The notes: generated by a model not told the origin, from the sequence alone. DNA of 64,000 nt from Paramicrobacterium chengjingii (GCF_011751765.2 NZ_CP061169.1:2976001-3040000); one strand, 5' to 3'; shown: positions 25,453 through 34,466, counted from the stretch's first letter. Numbers and translations: made by a program.

Positions 25453-26226
25453 TTACTGGTGATACACCGCGTGCCACACGCGATTGCGCAGCTCGGCAAA
25501 CTCCGGGCTCAGCCGGACTTCTTCGGTGCGGGGGTACGGCAAATCCACATCGATGACCTCGTGGATGCGGCCTGGGCGCGCAGCCATCACGACGACGCGA
25601 TTGGCGAGAAACACGGCCTCGTCGACGTCGTGCGTGATGAACATGACCGTGCGCTTCTCGCGGTTCCAGGTGTCGAGCAGCTGTTCCTGCAGCTTCACCC
25701 TCGTGAGCGCGTCGAGTGCGCCGAACGGCTCGTCCATCAACAGGATGCTGGGGTTGACGGCGTAGGCACGGGCGATGGCGCAGCGCTGCTTCATTCCGCC
25801 AGAAAGCATTTTGGGGAGGGCATCGGCGAACTGGCCGAGCCCCACCATGTCGATGAAGTGCTCGGCACGTTCGCGACGGTCCTTTGCATTCACGCCCGCG
25901 ACTTTGAGACCGAACTCCACGTTCTTGCGCACCGTGAGCCAGGGGAAGAGCGCGTACTGCTGAAAGATCACGCCGCGTTCTGGCCCGGGACCGGACACGT
26001 TGCGGCCGTCGACGAGTGCCTGGCCAGCCGTCGCTTCCTCGAGACCGCCGAGAATGTTCATCAGCGTTGACTTGCCGCATCCCGACGGGCCCACGACAGT
26101 GACGAACTCGTTGTCGGCAATGTCGAGATTAACCCTTTCGAGAGCGACAAACTCTTTGTTCTTCAGTTGGAACGTCTTGCGAACGTCTTGCACTGAGATC
26201 TTTGCTGTTGTTGTTGCGTTTGCCAT
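25453..26226 (-). CDS. ABC transporter ATP-binding protein (SsuB/TauB-like)
   Basis: A 257-aa ATPase with Walker A VGPSGCGKST, Q-loop VIFQQYALFPWLTV, signature LSGGMKQRCAIARA, Walker B SILLMDEPFGALD and switch His in MFITHDVDEAV. This set is typical of the sulfonate/nitrate/taurine importer ATPases. It lies 2 nt downstream of the permease gene and 80 nt upstream of the binding-protein gene. Confidence 0.93.
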   Translation of the reverse strand: MANATTTAKISVQDVRKTFQLKNKEFVALERVNLDIADNEFVTVVGPSGCGKSTLMNILGGLEEATAGQALVDGRNVSGPGPERGVIFQQYALFPWLTVRKNVEFGLKVAGVNAKDRRERAEHFIDMVGLGQFADALPKMLSGGMKQRCAIARAYAVNPSILLMDEPFGALDALTRVKLQEQLLDTWNREKRTVMFITHDVDEAVFLANRVVVMAARPGRIHEVIDVDLPYPRTEEVRLSPEFAELRNRVWHAVYHQ

Positions 26227-26228
26227 GA

Positions 26229-27113
26229 TCAGATCCGTTCCTGCCAGCCAGTGAGCTTGCTCTCGGCGAGAAGCAGAAGCCTGTCCATGACGAGGCCCAG
26301 AATGCCGATGCAGACGATGCCGACGAAGATCGTCGCGAGGTCGTAGTACAGCTGCGCTTGCTGCATCCGGTAACCGAGTCCGGCCGGAGCTGCGAGCAGC
26401 TCAGCGGCGACGAGTGTCGCCCATGACGATCCGAGGCCCGTGCGCATGCCGACGAGAATGAAGGGAGTGGATGCCGGTACCACGACGCGAGCGAAGATGG
26501 TTCCGTCTTTCGCACCGAGTACGCGTGCTGCGTTGATGAGTGTGCGATCGACGCTCACGACTCCCTGGTACGTGGAGATCACGCACACGAGGAATGCGGC
26601 GAGGAAGATCACGAAGATTTTGGGAACTTCGCCGATGCCGAGAAGCACGAGAACGAGGGGCAGAAGCGCCAGTGGCGGAATCGTTCGGAAGAACTGAATC
26701 CACGGCTCGAAGAGCCCGCGCCCGATTGTGTACCAGCCCATGAGGAACCCCACGGGAATCGCGAGCGCCGACCCGAGAATGAAACCAGTGAGCACGCGGC
26801 CGAGGCTGGCCGTCAGGTCTTTCTGAAGTAGGCCGGAGGTCCACAGCTGCACGCCCTTTTCGATGACCTCGGGAGGGGTCGGAAACTGAAATCCGGTGAG
26901 AGCCAAAGTCCACCAGATCGCGATGCCACCGACAACAGAGATCACGTTGAGGGTCAGCAGCTTCGATCGCTTGGTCATCTTCTTCTTCGTGCGCGACGAC
27001 GGCTTCGGCGAGTCGTCGGGAACTGCCATCGTCACGGTGGCTGATCCGCCGGAATTGACCGGAGACTGCTGTTCTCTTTCTGCGGGATTCGTCATCTCTG
27101 CTACTCGTTCCAT
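26229..27113 (-). CDS. ABC transporter permease (SsuC/TauC-like)
   Basis: A 294-aa inner-membrane permease. About 60 polar N-terminal residues precede six membrane segments; the EAA-type coupling loop reads [20 protein letters not shown] and is followed by [19 protein letters not shown], as in SsuC/TauC. ATG 27113 and ATG 27095 are both possible starts. It is 34 bp downstream of the ROK regulator gene and 2 bp upstream of the ATPase gene, so all belong to one unit. Confidence 0.92.
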   Translation of the reverse strand: MERVAEMTNPAEREQQSPVNSGGSATVTMAVPDDSPKPSSRTKKKMTKRSKLLTLNVISVVGGIAIWWTLALTGFQFPTPPEVIEKGVQLWTSGLLQKDLTASLGRVLTGFILGSALAIPVGFLMGWYTIGRGLFEPWIQFFRTIPPLALLPLVLVLLGIGEVPKIFVIFLAAFLVCVISTYQGVVSVDRTLINAARVLGAKDGTIFARVVVPASTPFILVGMRTGLGSSWATLVAAELLAAPAGLGYRMQQAQLYYDLATIFVGIVCIGILGLVMDRLLLLAESKLTGWQERI

Positions 27114-27147
27114 GGCAGAACTCGTTCGTTACGGGCGGTGATAAGCG

Positions 27148-28383
27148 TCATGAGTGCGCGCTCCTTTGCGACTGCTGCTGCTCGACGGGCGCTGAAGGCT
27201 CGGGGTATCCGGCGAGAAGCGGTGACTGGTGAAAAATGGCGGCGATGGCACCGAGAGCGCCATCGTTGTCGTAGAGCTGGGCGGGGCGCACAACAAGCGG
27301 CTGCTCAGCGGGAATCGGGTAGAGCTCGTAGCGGATGGTCGCAGCGGCCTGCTCCACAATCATGGGGGCGATACGAATTACTTCGCCTCCGATGACGACC
27401 TCTCGAGGGTTGAGAGTCATGGCCGCGGCGCCGAGCACGCGCCCGATCGCCGTCCCGGCCTCACGAAGCACCACATCCACGACGGGGTCGCCCTTCTCAA
27501 CGGCTGCGGCGAGATCGTCGAGCGTCTCGAGAAGAACTCCCCGTTCACGGCACGCGGCGAGAAGAGCGGGAACGGAGGCGACAGTCTCAAGGCATCCCCG
27601 CTTGCCGCAACGGCAGGTGACGCCCGAGGGGTCGGCTGTGACGTGGCCGAGTTCACCCGCGAAACCTCTCGTACCTGAAACGAGGCGCCCACTCACGACG
27701 AGTCCTCCGCCGACACCGTCAGACAGCCGGAGGTAGATGAGGTTGTCGACAACATCCGATCGCGTGCTAGCCTCGGCGAGCGCCGCGAGTCGTGTGTTGT
27801 TGTCGACAAAGACAGGAGTGTCGAAACGTTCTGCGAATGCAGCATCGACACCGTCGGGCATGAGCTGGTTCTTCCACCTCACCGATCCGGAATCGCTAGT
27901 CTTCCCTGTGTATGGTCCGGGAACCCCGATGCCGATGGCCTGAAGCGCTCCATAGTGCACGCCGGTCTCTCGGCTCAGGCGCTCGATCAGTTCGAATGCC
28001 GTTGACAGACGTGTCTCCCACGGGGTGCCGTTCTCGTATTCGTCACGCCCAGACGCGATGACGTTGTGCGAAGCGTCGGCCACGGCAACGTGCACACGCC
28101 GGTGCCCGAAGTCGACGCCGATCACTTGGCCGGCCCCCGGGTCGAGGGCAAGTCGCTCGGCGGGACGGCCGCTGCCTGCCCGCACAGCCGCGTCGGTATC
28201 GGCGACAACGATGGCGCCGCGCTGCAGCAGGCTCGCTGTGATCTCTGAGAGAGTCGTGCGCGAGAGTCCGACTCGCGTCGCGAGGTCGCTGCGACTGAGG
28301 GCCCCGTGTGCACGAAGTGCCGCGAGAACGCGCTCCTCGTGTGTGCGTCTCACCAGGGCGCGCACGCCATTCGTCATTGACAT
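27148..28383 (-). CDS. ROK-family transcriptional regulator
   Basis: A 411-aa regulator with a winged HTH (RVLAALRAHGALSRSDLATR, then VGLSRTTLSEITASLLQRG) and a C-terminal ROK sugar-kinase-like domain with GVDFGHRRVHVAVAD, GIGVPGPYTG and the zinc motif CRCGKRGCLE. ROK repressors usually answer to sugars or sugar phosphates, so a carbohydrate probably signals to this sulfate-ester operon. ATG 28383 is preferred over TTG 28419 because a TTGACG / 17 bp / GATTGT promoter ends seven bases before it. It heads the unit regulator-permease-ATPase-binding protein-sulfatase-sulfatase. Confidence 0.9.
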   Translation of the reverse strand: MSMTNGVRALVRRTHEERVLAALRAHGALSRSDLATRVGLSRTTLSEITASLLQRGAIVVADTDAAVRAGSGRPAERLALDPGAGQVIGVDFGHRRVHVAVADASHNVIASGRDEYENGTPWETRLSTAFELIERLSRETGVHYGALQAIGIGVPGPYTGKTSDSGSVRWKNQLMPDGVDAAFAERFDTPVFVDNNTRLAALAEASTRSDVVDNLIYLRLSDGVGGGLVVSGRLVSGTRGFAGELGHVTADPSGVTCRCGKRGCLETVASVPALLAACRERGVLLETLDDLAAAVEKGDPVVDVVLREAGTAIGRVLGAAAMTLNPREVVIGGEVIRIAPMIVEQAAATIRYELYPIPAEQPLVVRPAQLYDNDGALGAIAAIFHQSPLLAGYPEPSAPVEQQQSQRSAHS

Positions 28384-28390
28384 ACCAGCC

Positions 28391-28419
28391 ACAATCTCAG
28401 TGTTGAATTTTTCCGTCAA
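28391..28419 (-). promoter_or_regulatory. Promoter of the ROK operon
   Basis: On the minus strand TTGACG (28419-28414), 17 bp, GATTGT (28396-28391), then seven bases to ATG 28383. The word TTGACGGAAAAAT that covers the -35 recurs in the promoter of the GH43 gene (32283-32271). Confidence 0.5.
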
Positions 28420-28447
28420 CCATCCGACAAAAAACTTTCTGAATTAA

Positions 28448-28464
28448 TTCTGACGGCGTCAGAA
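28448..28464. promoter_or_regulatory. 17-bp palindrome upstream of the ROK gene
   Basis: TTCTGACG, one G, CGTCAGAA: eight matching pairs about an odd centre, 29 bp upstream of the ROK -35 in an AT-rich patch. This is a candidate operator, probably for the ROK protein itself. It also sits 75 bp past the end of the GH43 gene. Confidence 0.45.
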
Positions 28465-28538
28465 CTATTCAACGCGCACCCGGCCAGACAAAGAAGGAGC
28501 GCCCGTACGCGACGGAGGCCCCTTCTCGTATCAGGTGG

Positions 28539-31500
28539 TCAGTCCTTCGGACGTTCCACGTAGAGCAGGTCGCCAAACGGCCCGGCCTGCTCCATGCGAA
28601 CGACACCAGCGACTGCGGCGTCATCGATGTGGTCGGGTTCAGCCCAGTAACCGTGCGCTGGGTTACGGAAGAACGTCATCCACACGGTCCCTTCCTCATC
28701 GACGAACATATTGTTGTGCCCGGCCCCGACGCCCGCCGTATAGCGCTTCGAGTACGGGCCTTCAAACGAATCTGCCACGGCGACGATGGCGTCATACTGG
28801 GACTTCTTCCCCGTATTCGGAAGATATGAGCAGACAGCATCCTCACCGTCACCGCTCTTGTTCGCCCAGGCCGCGTGCATCAGGTAGTACTTGTCACCCA
28901 CCTTCGTCACTGTTGCGCCCTCCAAGTACGGCTCGGGCGAGAACGGTTGCTGATCGAACGTCGGCAGATCGGTCGGGTGCTCCAGGTTCTCCATGTCTGG
29001 CGTCATCTTCGAGTACAGGTCGTTGTGCAGCACGAGGTATGTGTCGTCACCCTCGTGAAACAGCCCGCCATCAATGTGGTAATACTGCGGGTTCGACGCC
29101 TTGACGGGCTCGCCAAGGGGATGCTCGATGCTCCCCTCGATGTTTCGATACGGCCCTTCGATGCCGCCCTCGCTGGCCAGCATGAACGTTCCCGTCAGCG
29201 TGGACGGATCGCCCATCGTGGCGACGATGTACCACGTGCCGTCGATGTACTGCACCTCGGGAGCCCACGTGTTGCCTGCTCGCTTCGCGGGATCGTCAGG
29301 ATGCTTGTACGCCTGCCAATCCGCGACAACCACGCGGTCGTCGGTGTTCTCATCGACGAATTCGGGAGACCACACCTTGCCCTTCGTCTGGTCTGGGCGC
29401 AGCGACGTCGTGTCGACGAGCGTCCATGGCCCGTCCATCGACGGGGCAGTCCACATGTAGATGCCGTCATTCCACGGCCCGGCTTTGTCGAGCTCCGCCA
29501 CTTTTGTCGTGCCCGTTGCAACGTACAGCGTCTCGCCGTCTACCTCGAAGTGATTGACGTAAGTGTCGCGCATCCAGACTCGGCCCTGCTCTGCATCCTG
29601 CGGCCGTGTCTCAAGATCGAGCACCGTCGAGTTGTCCGGGCCGGGGGTGATCTCGGCCCGATCGTCGGCTGTTCCATACGGCATGGGCAGCGGCCAGCTT
29701 GCTGGATACTGCGACTGCTCGCCTCCCATGTCGTAGGTTCGCAGGTAATCGAAGTCGGCGGTTGCGCCCTCCGCATTCATCGCGAGCAGTCCGATCCGCA
29801 GATTTCCGAGCGTTGCCAGCGACCACACACCACCCCACTGCCAGTTCTCGCCATCTGTGCTCGACGCCATGCGAATGTCATATTCTTCCCCCTCGTCGTC
29901 CCGCTGAACATACAGTCTCAGCCACGTCGTCTCGGCCGGCGCCGCCCCGAACATCGGGCCGTTTGCGACGTCCGTCGGAGGTGTTGTGGTCGGGCGTGAT
30001 CCTTCTTTGCCAAACTCCGTGACGTGCTCGACGTCACCCGTGCGATTGATCGGAAGAACCGTGTGCGTCAACTTGACGTAGCTGTCGTCGTGTTCGTAGA
30101 GCACCAATCCCGCTTGCTGTGCCGCACGCGTGCTGTCGAATGTCAGTTTGGTCTCGACCATGTAGTCGTTCTGAGGCGCATCACGCAGCAGAACGGATGC
30201 TGTATTCGTTGTTTTGAACAGCTCGTCGCCGTTCGTCGGCCACACAAGCGAGCCGTCGCTGGCACCCGAACCCTTCGCCTGGCCGCGCACCCAGCTCCAT
30301 GCGTCGTCGTTGTCTGCGGGGTTTCCGTCGGCGTCGAACTCGTCAGAGTATTCGCTCAGCAGGTCCCCCGCCTGCGGGTCGGCAACGCGCTCGGTCACGG
30401 GTGTGAAGAGTTGCGCGGCGCTGATGTTGTCGCCGTCGACGACAGCTCCGGATGCCGCAAAGCCGACGGAGCCGTGCGATGTCGCCTGCGTGGGCGCGGT
30501 CGCCGTGACGACGCCAAGCGGCTCCCCCAATCCATCGTTTGCAACCTCGGCCGTCACGGTGTCTCCGCGCCATTCGACGGAGATGACGTGCCAGATGCTG
30601 GCGTCAAACGAGGCGGGAAGCGACGCCGATTCCGTGACGACGGTGCTGCCGTGCACGATCTCGATGCGCAGCTCGTTCGACTCGGCGTCGATCCAGGCTG
30701 TCGTTCCGTTCTGCCCGTTGCTGCCCAACACGAGCCCGGCGGAGCCAGCAGACGTCGCAGCATCCGTCGGTGCAAACCTCACATCGGCCTGCACACGCAG
30801 ATCACCCGAGGCCTTTTTCTGGCTCGTCACAGTCGCCGAGCCTGTCATTTTGCTCGACCCTTGACCTTCTGCTGTCATTCGAATGTGCTTCCCCGCGTCA
30901 TCATCCGTGGCTATCTCAGTGCTGCTACGGCCGCGCTTCTTCCACGAGCGCAGCGAGCCCTCGGCGAAGTCCGACCCGACGATGGGTGTTGTCACCGGTG
31001 CGGCTTCCTCACCGCTTGAGGGCCCGGCTCCAGCGCGCACTGTAGGCCAGCCATCGATCCAATCCAGCCTGTCGATCATGAGGGGACGTTTGGAGAGCTT
31101 CAGGTTGCCGACGGGCGGGAAGTCGGGGTCAGCGGTCTTGATGGCGTGGTAAACGAGCCAGTCCTGCCCCGCGAGGTCCGTCTGAATCGTGTTGTGTCCC
31201 AGCCCGGCAAAGCCATTGCCATTCGACGCCAGCACGAACCCGCCGTTGCTGCTCTTCGACATCAGATCGATTCCGTCATCGTCGACAAAGGGTCCGCGCG
31301 GATTGTCTGAACGACCGACCTTTACGGTGTAGCCGCTGAACGATCCGTCGCAGCATCCGGCATCCGAATACATCATGTAGTACAGGTCGTCGTGCTTGAC
31401 GACGATGCCTCCTTCCATGCGACGGCCCTGGGCGATCTGTGTCACCTCGCCGGTCAGCGCTGTGGCATCTTCGTTCATCTGCGAGACGCACAGAACGTCG

Positions 31501-32102
31501 TAGCTGCCCCAGTAGATGTAGTGGGTTCCGTCGGCGTCGGTGAAGAGCGACTGGTCGATGTTTCCCGTCGGGCAGCCCTTTACGCCGCCAGAGTCAATCA
31601 GCAGGCCGTGGTCTGTCCACGGGCCGGTCGGCGTCGGGGCCGTGAGCAGTGCGACTCCGCCGTTCGAGAGTGAATACGTCAGAGAGTACTGACCGTCGAT
31701 GTATCGGATGTCGGGTGCCCACGGGCGCGTGCCCTGTGCCCAGTAGTCGGGTCGATCGCCATCTTTCGCATAGACGTCTCCGACGTGCTCCCATGTCACC
31801 ATGTCGGTTGAGCGCATCATCGGAAGAATTCGCTCGCCGGTTTCCCCGTCACTGTTGAAAACGGGATTCGTCGTTCCATATGAGTACCAGGCACCGTCTT
31901 TGCCCTGGATCATGGCGGGATCGGGGAACGAGTCGACGACTCCCTCGCTCACCGGATTCGTATATGTCGCACCCCCAGCTTGCGCCCCCGTCGACTGCGG
32001 ATGCTGGTCGGCCGACGCAGCCACAGGCGGCATCGCACCTCCAATGAACAAGCTCGCGGCCACGATGGCCGCTGCTCGTGCTGTTACCGATCTCCAACGC
32101 AT
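28539..32102 (-). CDS. Secreted protein with two GH43 domains (arabinanase/xylosidase-like)
   Basis: A 1187-aa secreted protein. A Sec signal (residues 1 to ~31, ending PVAASA) leads to a first GH43 five-blade propeller (about 45-370) with base Asp in SFPDPAMI, WAPDIRYI and acid Glu in MEGGIVVKHDDLYYMMYS, resembling endo-arabinanases. Two beta-sandwich regions follow (about 390-560, LamG/DUF1080-like; about 570-760, DUF1349-like from EYSDEFDADGN). A second GH43-like propeller (about 790-1187) has RDTYV, WAPEVQYIDGTWY, HIDGGLFHEGDD and acid Glu in YLEGATVTKVGDKYYLMHA. ATG 32102 has AAGGAGA upstream. No sorting or lipid signal is seen. It should cut arabinose- or xylose-containing polymers outside the cell. 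Confidence 0.88.
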   Translation of the reverse strand: MRWRSVTARAAAIVAASLFIGGAMPPVAASADQHPQSTGAQAGGATYTNPVSEGVVDSFPDPAMIQGKDGAWYSYGTTNPVFNSDGETGERILPMMRSTDMVTWEHVGDVYAKDGDRPDYWAQGTRPWAPDIRYIDGQYSLTYSLSNGGVALLTAPTPTGPWTDHGLLIDSGGVKGCPTGNIDQSLFTDADGTHYIYWGSYDVLCVSQMNEDATALTGEVTQIAQGRRMEGGIVVKHDDLYYMMYSDAGCCDGSFSGYTVKVGRSDNPRGPFVDDDGIDLMSKSSNGGFVLASNGNGFAGLGHNTIQTDLAGQDWLVYHAIKTADPDFPPVGNLKLSKRPLMIDRLDWIDGWPTVRAGAGPSSGEEAAPVTTPIVGSDFAEGSLRSWKKRGRSSTEIATDDDAGKHIRMTAEGQGSSKMTGSATVTSQKKASGDLRVQADVRFAPTDAATSAGSAGLVLGSNGQNGTTAWIDAESNELRIEIVHGSTVVTESASLPASFDASIWHVISVEWRGDTVTAEVANDGLGEPLGVVTATAPTQATSHGSVGFAASGAVVDGDNISAAQLFTPVTERVADPQAGDLLSEYSDEFDADGNPADNDDAWSWVRGQAKGSGASDGSLVWPTNGDELFKTTNTASVLLRDAPQNDYMVETKLTFDSTRAAQQAGLVLYEHDDSYVKLTHTVLPINRTGDVEHVTEFGKEGSRPTTTPPTDVANGPMFGAAPAETTWLRLYVQRDDEGEEYDIRMASSTDGENWQWGGVWSLATLGNLRIGLLAMNAEGATADFDYLRTYDMGGEQSQYPASWPLPMPYGTADDRAEITPGPDNSTVLDLETRPQDAEQGRVWMRDTYVNHFEVDGETLYVATGTTKVAELDKAGPWNDGIYMWTAPSMDGPWTLVDTTSLRPDQTKGKVWSPEFVDENTDDRVVVADWQAYKHPDDPAKRAGNTWAPEVQYIDGTWYIVATMGDPSTLTGTFMLASEGGIEGPYRNIEGSIEHPLGEPVKASNPQYYHIDGGLFHEGDDTYLVLHNDLYSKMTPDMENLEHPTDLPTFDQQPFSPEPYLEGATVTKVGDKYYLMHAAWANKSGDGEDAVCSYLPNTGKKSQYDAIVAVADSFEGPYSKRYTAGVGAGHNNMFVDEEGTVWMTFFRNPAHGYWAEPDHIDDAAVAGVVRMEQAGPFGDLLYVERPKD

Positions 32103-32253
32103 GTGATGCGCTCTCCTTCTTCGTTGAAGTTGCCGCGCACGCACGCGCAGCAGCGCCGGCGCGCGTGGATTCGCGGCACGACGATGATGATCGGGGTCGG
32201 CGGCGATGGCCTGCATCGACGCGCTGCCTGCACCCCTTAAGTGGTTCGCCACC

Positions 32254-32283
32254 TATCTAAGGGAGGAGTCATTTTTCCGTCAA
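32254..32283 (-). promoter_or_regulatory. Promoter of the GH43 gene
   Basis: On the minus strand TTGACG (32283-32278), 18 bp, TAGATA (32259-32254), which gives a 5' leader of about 145 nt. The -35 lies in TTGACGGAAAAAT, a 13-base word shared with the ROK promoter, so the ROK protein may control both. Confidence 0.5.
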
Positions 32284-32312
32284 GACTCCGGCAGAAAGAC
32301 CTGGCGTTGAAG

Positions 32313-32868
32313 ATGCTCACGGCAACATCTCCCGGCATCCATCCCCGCCGTCACAGCCGACGAGCGCTCCGAGCGACTCACCTCGGCTGGCACCGCGTGG
32401 GGCGAGCGCATTCAGAACGCTCCCTCGAGTGCCAACCTCACCTACACGGTGACAGAAGAAGGGGCGGGCTCGGTCGCCTCAACTATCACAGCGGGAAAGC
32501 ACACGTTCACGGTGGACGAGCCGGCGGCCCTTGCGCGTGACGATGTGGCAGCGAGCCCCGTCGAGGTGGCACTTGGCGCTCTCATCTCGTGTCAGATCGT
32601 CGTCTACCGCCTGTATGCGCAAAACCTCGGAATTCAGGTCGACGACATCACGGCATCCGCCGAGGGCGATCTCAACGTCACCGGGCTGTTCGGCATCGAC
32701 GAGTCGGTGCGCCCAGGCTTCAGCGACGTGCGCCTGACCACCACCGTGAGCGGACCGGAAACGCAGGAACGCTACGACGAGCTGCGCGCTGCCGTCGACG
32801 CGCACTGCCCCGTTCTCGACCTGTTCGCGAATGCGACGCCTGTGAACGTCAACGTCGTCAAGGGCTGA
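32313..32868 (+). pseudogene. OsmC-family protein gene with apparent N-terminal frameshift
   Basis: An intact frame of 139 aa from GTG 32449 matches the OsmC/Ohr fold: EVALGALISCQIVVYRLYAQ with the first redox Cys, and DAHCPVLDLFANATPV with the second. The same frame continues upstream to about 32341 with strongly family-like residues (VTADERSERLTSAGTAWGER) but meets TGA at 32308-32310 without any start codon. The only ATG nearby (32313) is in another frame, and a 1-nt change near 32335-32345 would join them. Either the N-terminus is broken, or translation starts at 32449 and yields a protein missing its first ~36 residues, or the base sequence has an error here. Confidence 0.6.
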
Positions 32869-32869
32869 G

Positions 32870-32897
32870 CCAATCCGCCACGCCCGCGGCAACGAAT
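32870..32897 (+). promoter_or_regulatory. SigK-type promoter of sigK (autoregulation)
   Basis: CCAATC (32870-32875), 16 bp, ACGAAT (32892-32897). It has the same arrangement as the dipZ, fasciclin and DUF4383 promoters, with one mismatch in the -10. The -10 ends seven bases before GTG 32905, so sigK would have a leaderless transcript. The -35 starts two bases after the OsmC stop codon. Confidence 0.75.
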
Positions 32898-32904
32898 ACC
32901 AGGT

Positions 32905-33573
32905 GTGATCACCCTTGCCGAACCCGTTACCCGACGAGCGCGCGCGGATGCGCTCGTCGGCGCGCGTGCAATACTGGCACCTGTGACGACGGAGACCGGG
33001 GCCCCCCTTACTCCGCGAAACGAGCCCTCCCACGATATCGCGGCCCTCCTGTCTGCCGTCGCCTCGGGTGATCAGCGAGCGTTTGGCAGCCTTTACGATG
33101 CCGTCGCATCACGTGTGCACGGACTCGTGCGGCGCATACTCATTGACGACGCGCAGTCCGAAGAGGTGACGCAGGAGATTTTTCTCGAGATCTGGCAAGC
33201 AGCCCCTCGTTTCGACGCCTCACGCGGAAGCGCCCTCGGCTGGATCTTCACGCTCGCCCATCGCCGCGCGGTTGACCGCGTGCGCTCGGCGCAGTCTTCG
33301 CGCGAGCGCGACGAACGCATTGCCAAACGCGACACGGATGCCACCTATGACCCAGTGGCAGAGGAGGGCGACGCCAGAATCGAAGGCCAACGAGTTCATC
33401 GTGCCATGCGCGGGCTCTCTGAGGCCCAGCGTGAGGCGATAACGTTGGCCTATTACGGCGGCTTCTCGCAGAGCGAGATCGCCGAGCGCCTCGGCATCCC
33501 GATCGGAACAGTGAAGACACGACTTCGAGACGGCATGATCAGGCTTCGATCTCTCCTGGGGGTGACGACATGA
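32905..33573 (+). CDS. sigK: ECF sigma factor SigK
   Basis: A 222-aa ECF sigma factor. Region 2 reads VTQEIFLEIWQAAPRFDASR, then GSALGWIFTLAHRRAVDRVR; region 4 has LSEAQREAITLAYYGGFSQ and SEIAERLGIPIGTVKTRLRDG. The sequence and its neighbours (RskA-like anti-sigma, DipZ, MPT70/83-like fasciclin protein) match SigK of mycobacteria. GTG 32905 is preferred because the upstream promoter ends seven bases before it; GTG 32983 is the alternative. It overlaps the anti-sigma gene by 4 nt and is predicted to transcribe its own gene. Confidence 0.9.
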   Translation: MITLAEPVTRRARADALVGARAILAPVTTETGAPLTPRNEPSHDIAALLSAVASGDQRAFGSLYDAVASRVHGLVRRILIDDAQSEEVTQEIFLEIWQAAPRFDASRGSALGWIFTLAHRRAVDRVRSAQSSRERDERIAKRDTDATYDPVAEEGDARIEGQRVHRAMRGLSEAQREAITLAYYGGFSQSEIAERLGIPIGTVKTRLRDGMIRLRSLLGVTT

Positions 33574-34397
33574 CTCGCGACAAGGATGCCGAAGCAGCCG
33601 CGCACGCCCTCGACGCCGATTCTGCAGAGGAACGCGCCGCATTCGACGACGCGTTGACGAGCGATGCGTCCCTACGCCGGAAGCAGGCTGAGTTCGACGA
33701 CGTCGCCCGTGAGCTTGCCGACGCGACAGCACCCGTCGCCCCACCCGACGGCATGAAGTCACGGCTGATGTCGGCGATCTCAGACCTCCCGCAGCACACC
33801 CCTGAGCCAGCCGCCGATGTTCCTCTCGAGGCAGGTCCGACTGCCGAACCACAGCATGGCGCCCATGGGCACGATTCCTCAAGCGTGGCAACCCCGATGA
33901 CACCTGCGGAGAAGCGGGCGCAGCGGCGCTGGTACACGAGGCCGGCGACAATCGCAGTGGCAGCTGTCGCGGCATCCGCTCTGATCTTTGCCGGGGGCAC
34001 GCTGATCGGAACGGTCGTCACCAACGACTCTGTCACCGCGCAGTCCGAAGCCGCCGACAAACTCGCCGCCATCAATGCCGCAGACGATACCCAGAGCACG
34101 AGCGTGGAGTCCGGCGGCACGTCGGCAACCGTCGTGTGGTCGGAGTCTCTGGGGCTTTCGGCTGTCGTCATGCAGGGTCTTCCCGACGCGCCAGATGGCA
34201 AAGTCTACGAAGCGTGGTACATCGATGACAGCGGAGCAGTCGCTGCGGGAACCTTCGTCGCAAACACGAACGAAACGACGTGGCACGTTCTCGACGGTGC
34301 CTTTTCCCCGGGCACCGTGATCGGAATCACTGTCGAGCCGCAAGGCGGATCAGATCAGCCGACGAGCGATCCGATCATGGTGTTCGAGACGGCTTAG
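33570..34397 (+). CDS. rskA: Anti-sigma-K factor RskA
   Basis: A 275-aa anti-sigma factor with a cytoplasmic N-terminal helical domain that lacks the zinc-finger HxxxCxxC motif (as in RskA), a Pro/Ala linker, one membrane segment (ATIAVAAVAASALIFAGGTL) and an external RskA domain ending with LPDAPDGKVYEAWYIDD and a beta-rich tail. It would hold SigK at the membrane until regulated proteolysis or a redox/copper signal releases it. The start overlaps the sigK stop (ATGA). A strong hairpin follows the stop. Confidence 0.9.
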   Translation: MTRDKDAEAAAHALDADSAEERAAFDDALTSDASLRRKQAEFDDVARELADATAPVAPPDGMKSRLMSAISDLPQHTPEPAADVPLEAGPTAEPQHGAHGHDSSSVATPMTPAEKRAQRRWYTRPATIAVAAVAASALIFAGGTLIGTVVTNDSVTAQSEAADKLAAINAADDTQSTSVESGGTSATVVWSESLGLSAVVMQGLPDAPDGKVYEAWYIDDSGAVAAGTFVANTNETTWHVLDGAFSPGTVIGITVEPQGGSDQPTSDPIMVFETA

Positions 34398-34401
34398 GAC
34401 G

Positions 34402-34466
34402 ACGTGGGGAATGGATGCCGCTAGAGTTCGGGTTCTCCAGCGGCATCCGCTCCGTTGACCCCACGT
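34402..34466. terminator. Long hairpin between convergent rskA and dipZ
   Basis: The inner stem GGATGCCGCT (34413-34422) pairs perfectly with AGCGGCATCC (34439-34448), and the outer stem ACGTGGGG (34402-34409) pairs with CCCCACGT (34459-34466). It fills the gap between two convergent genes and would serve both strands. No long T run is seen. Confidence 0.75.
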
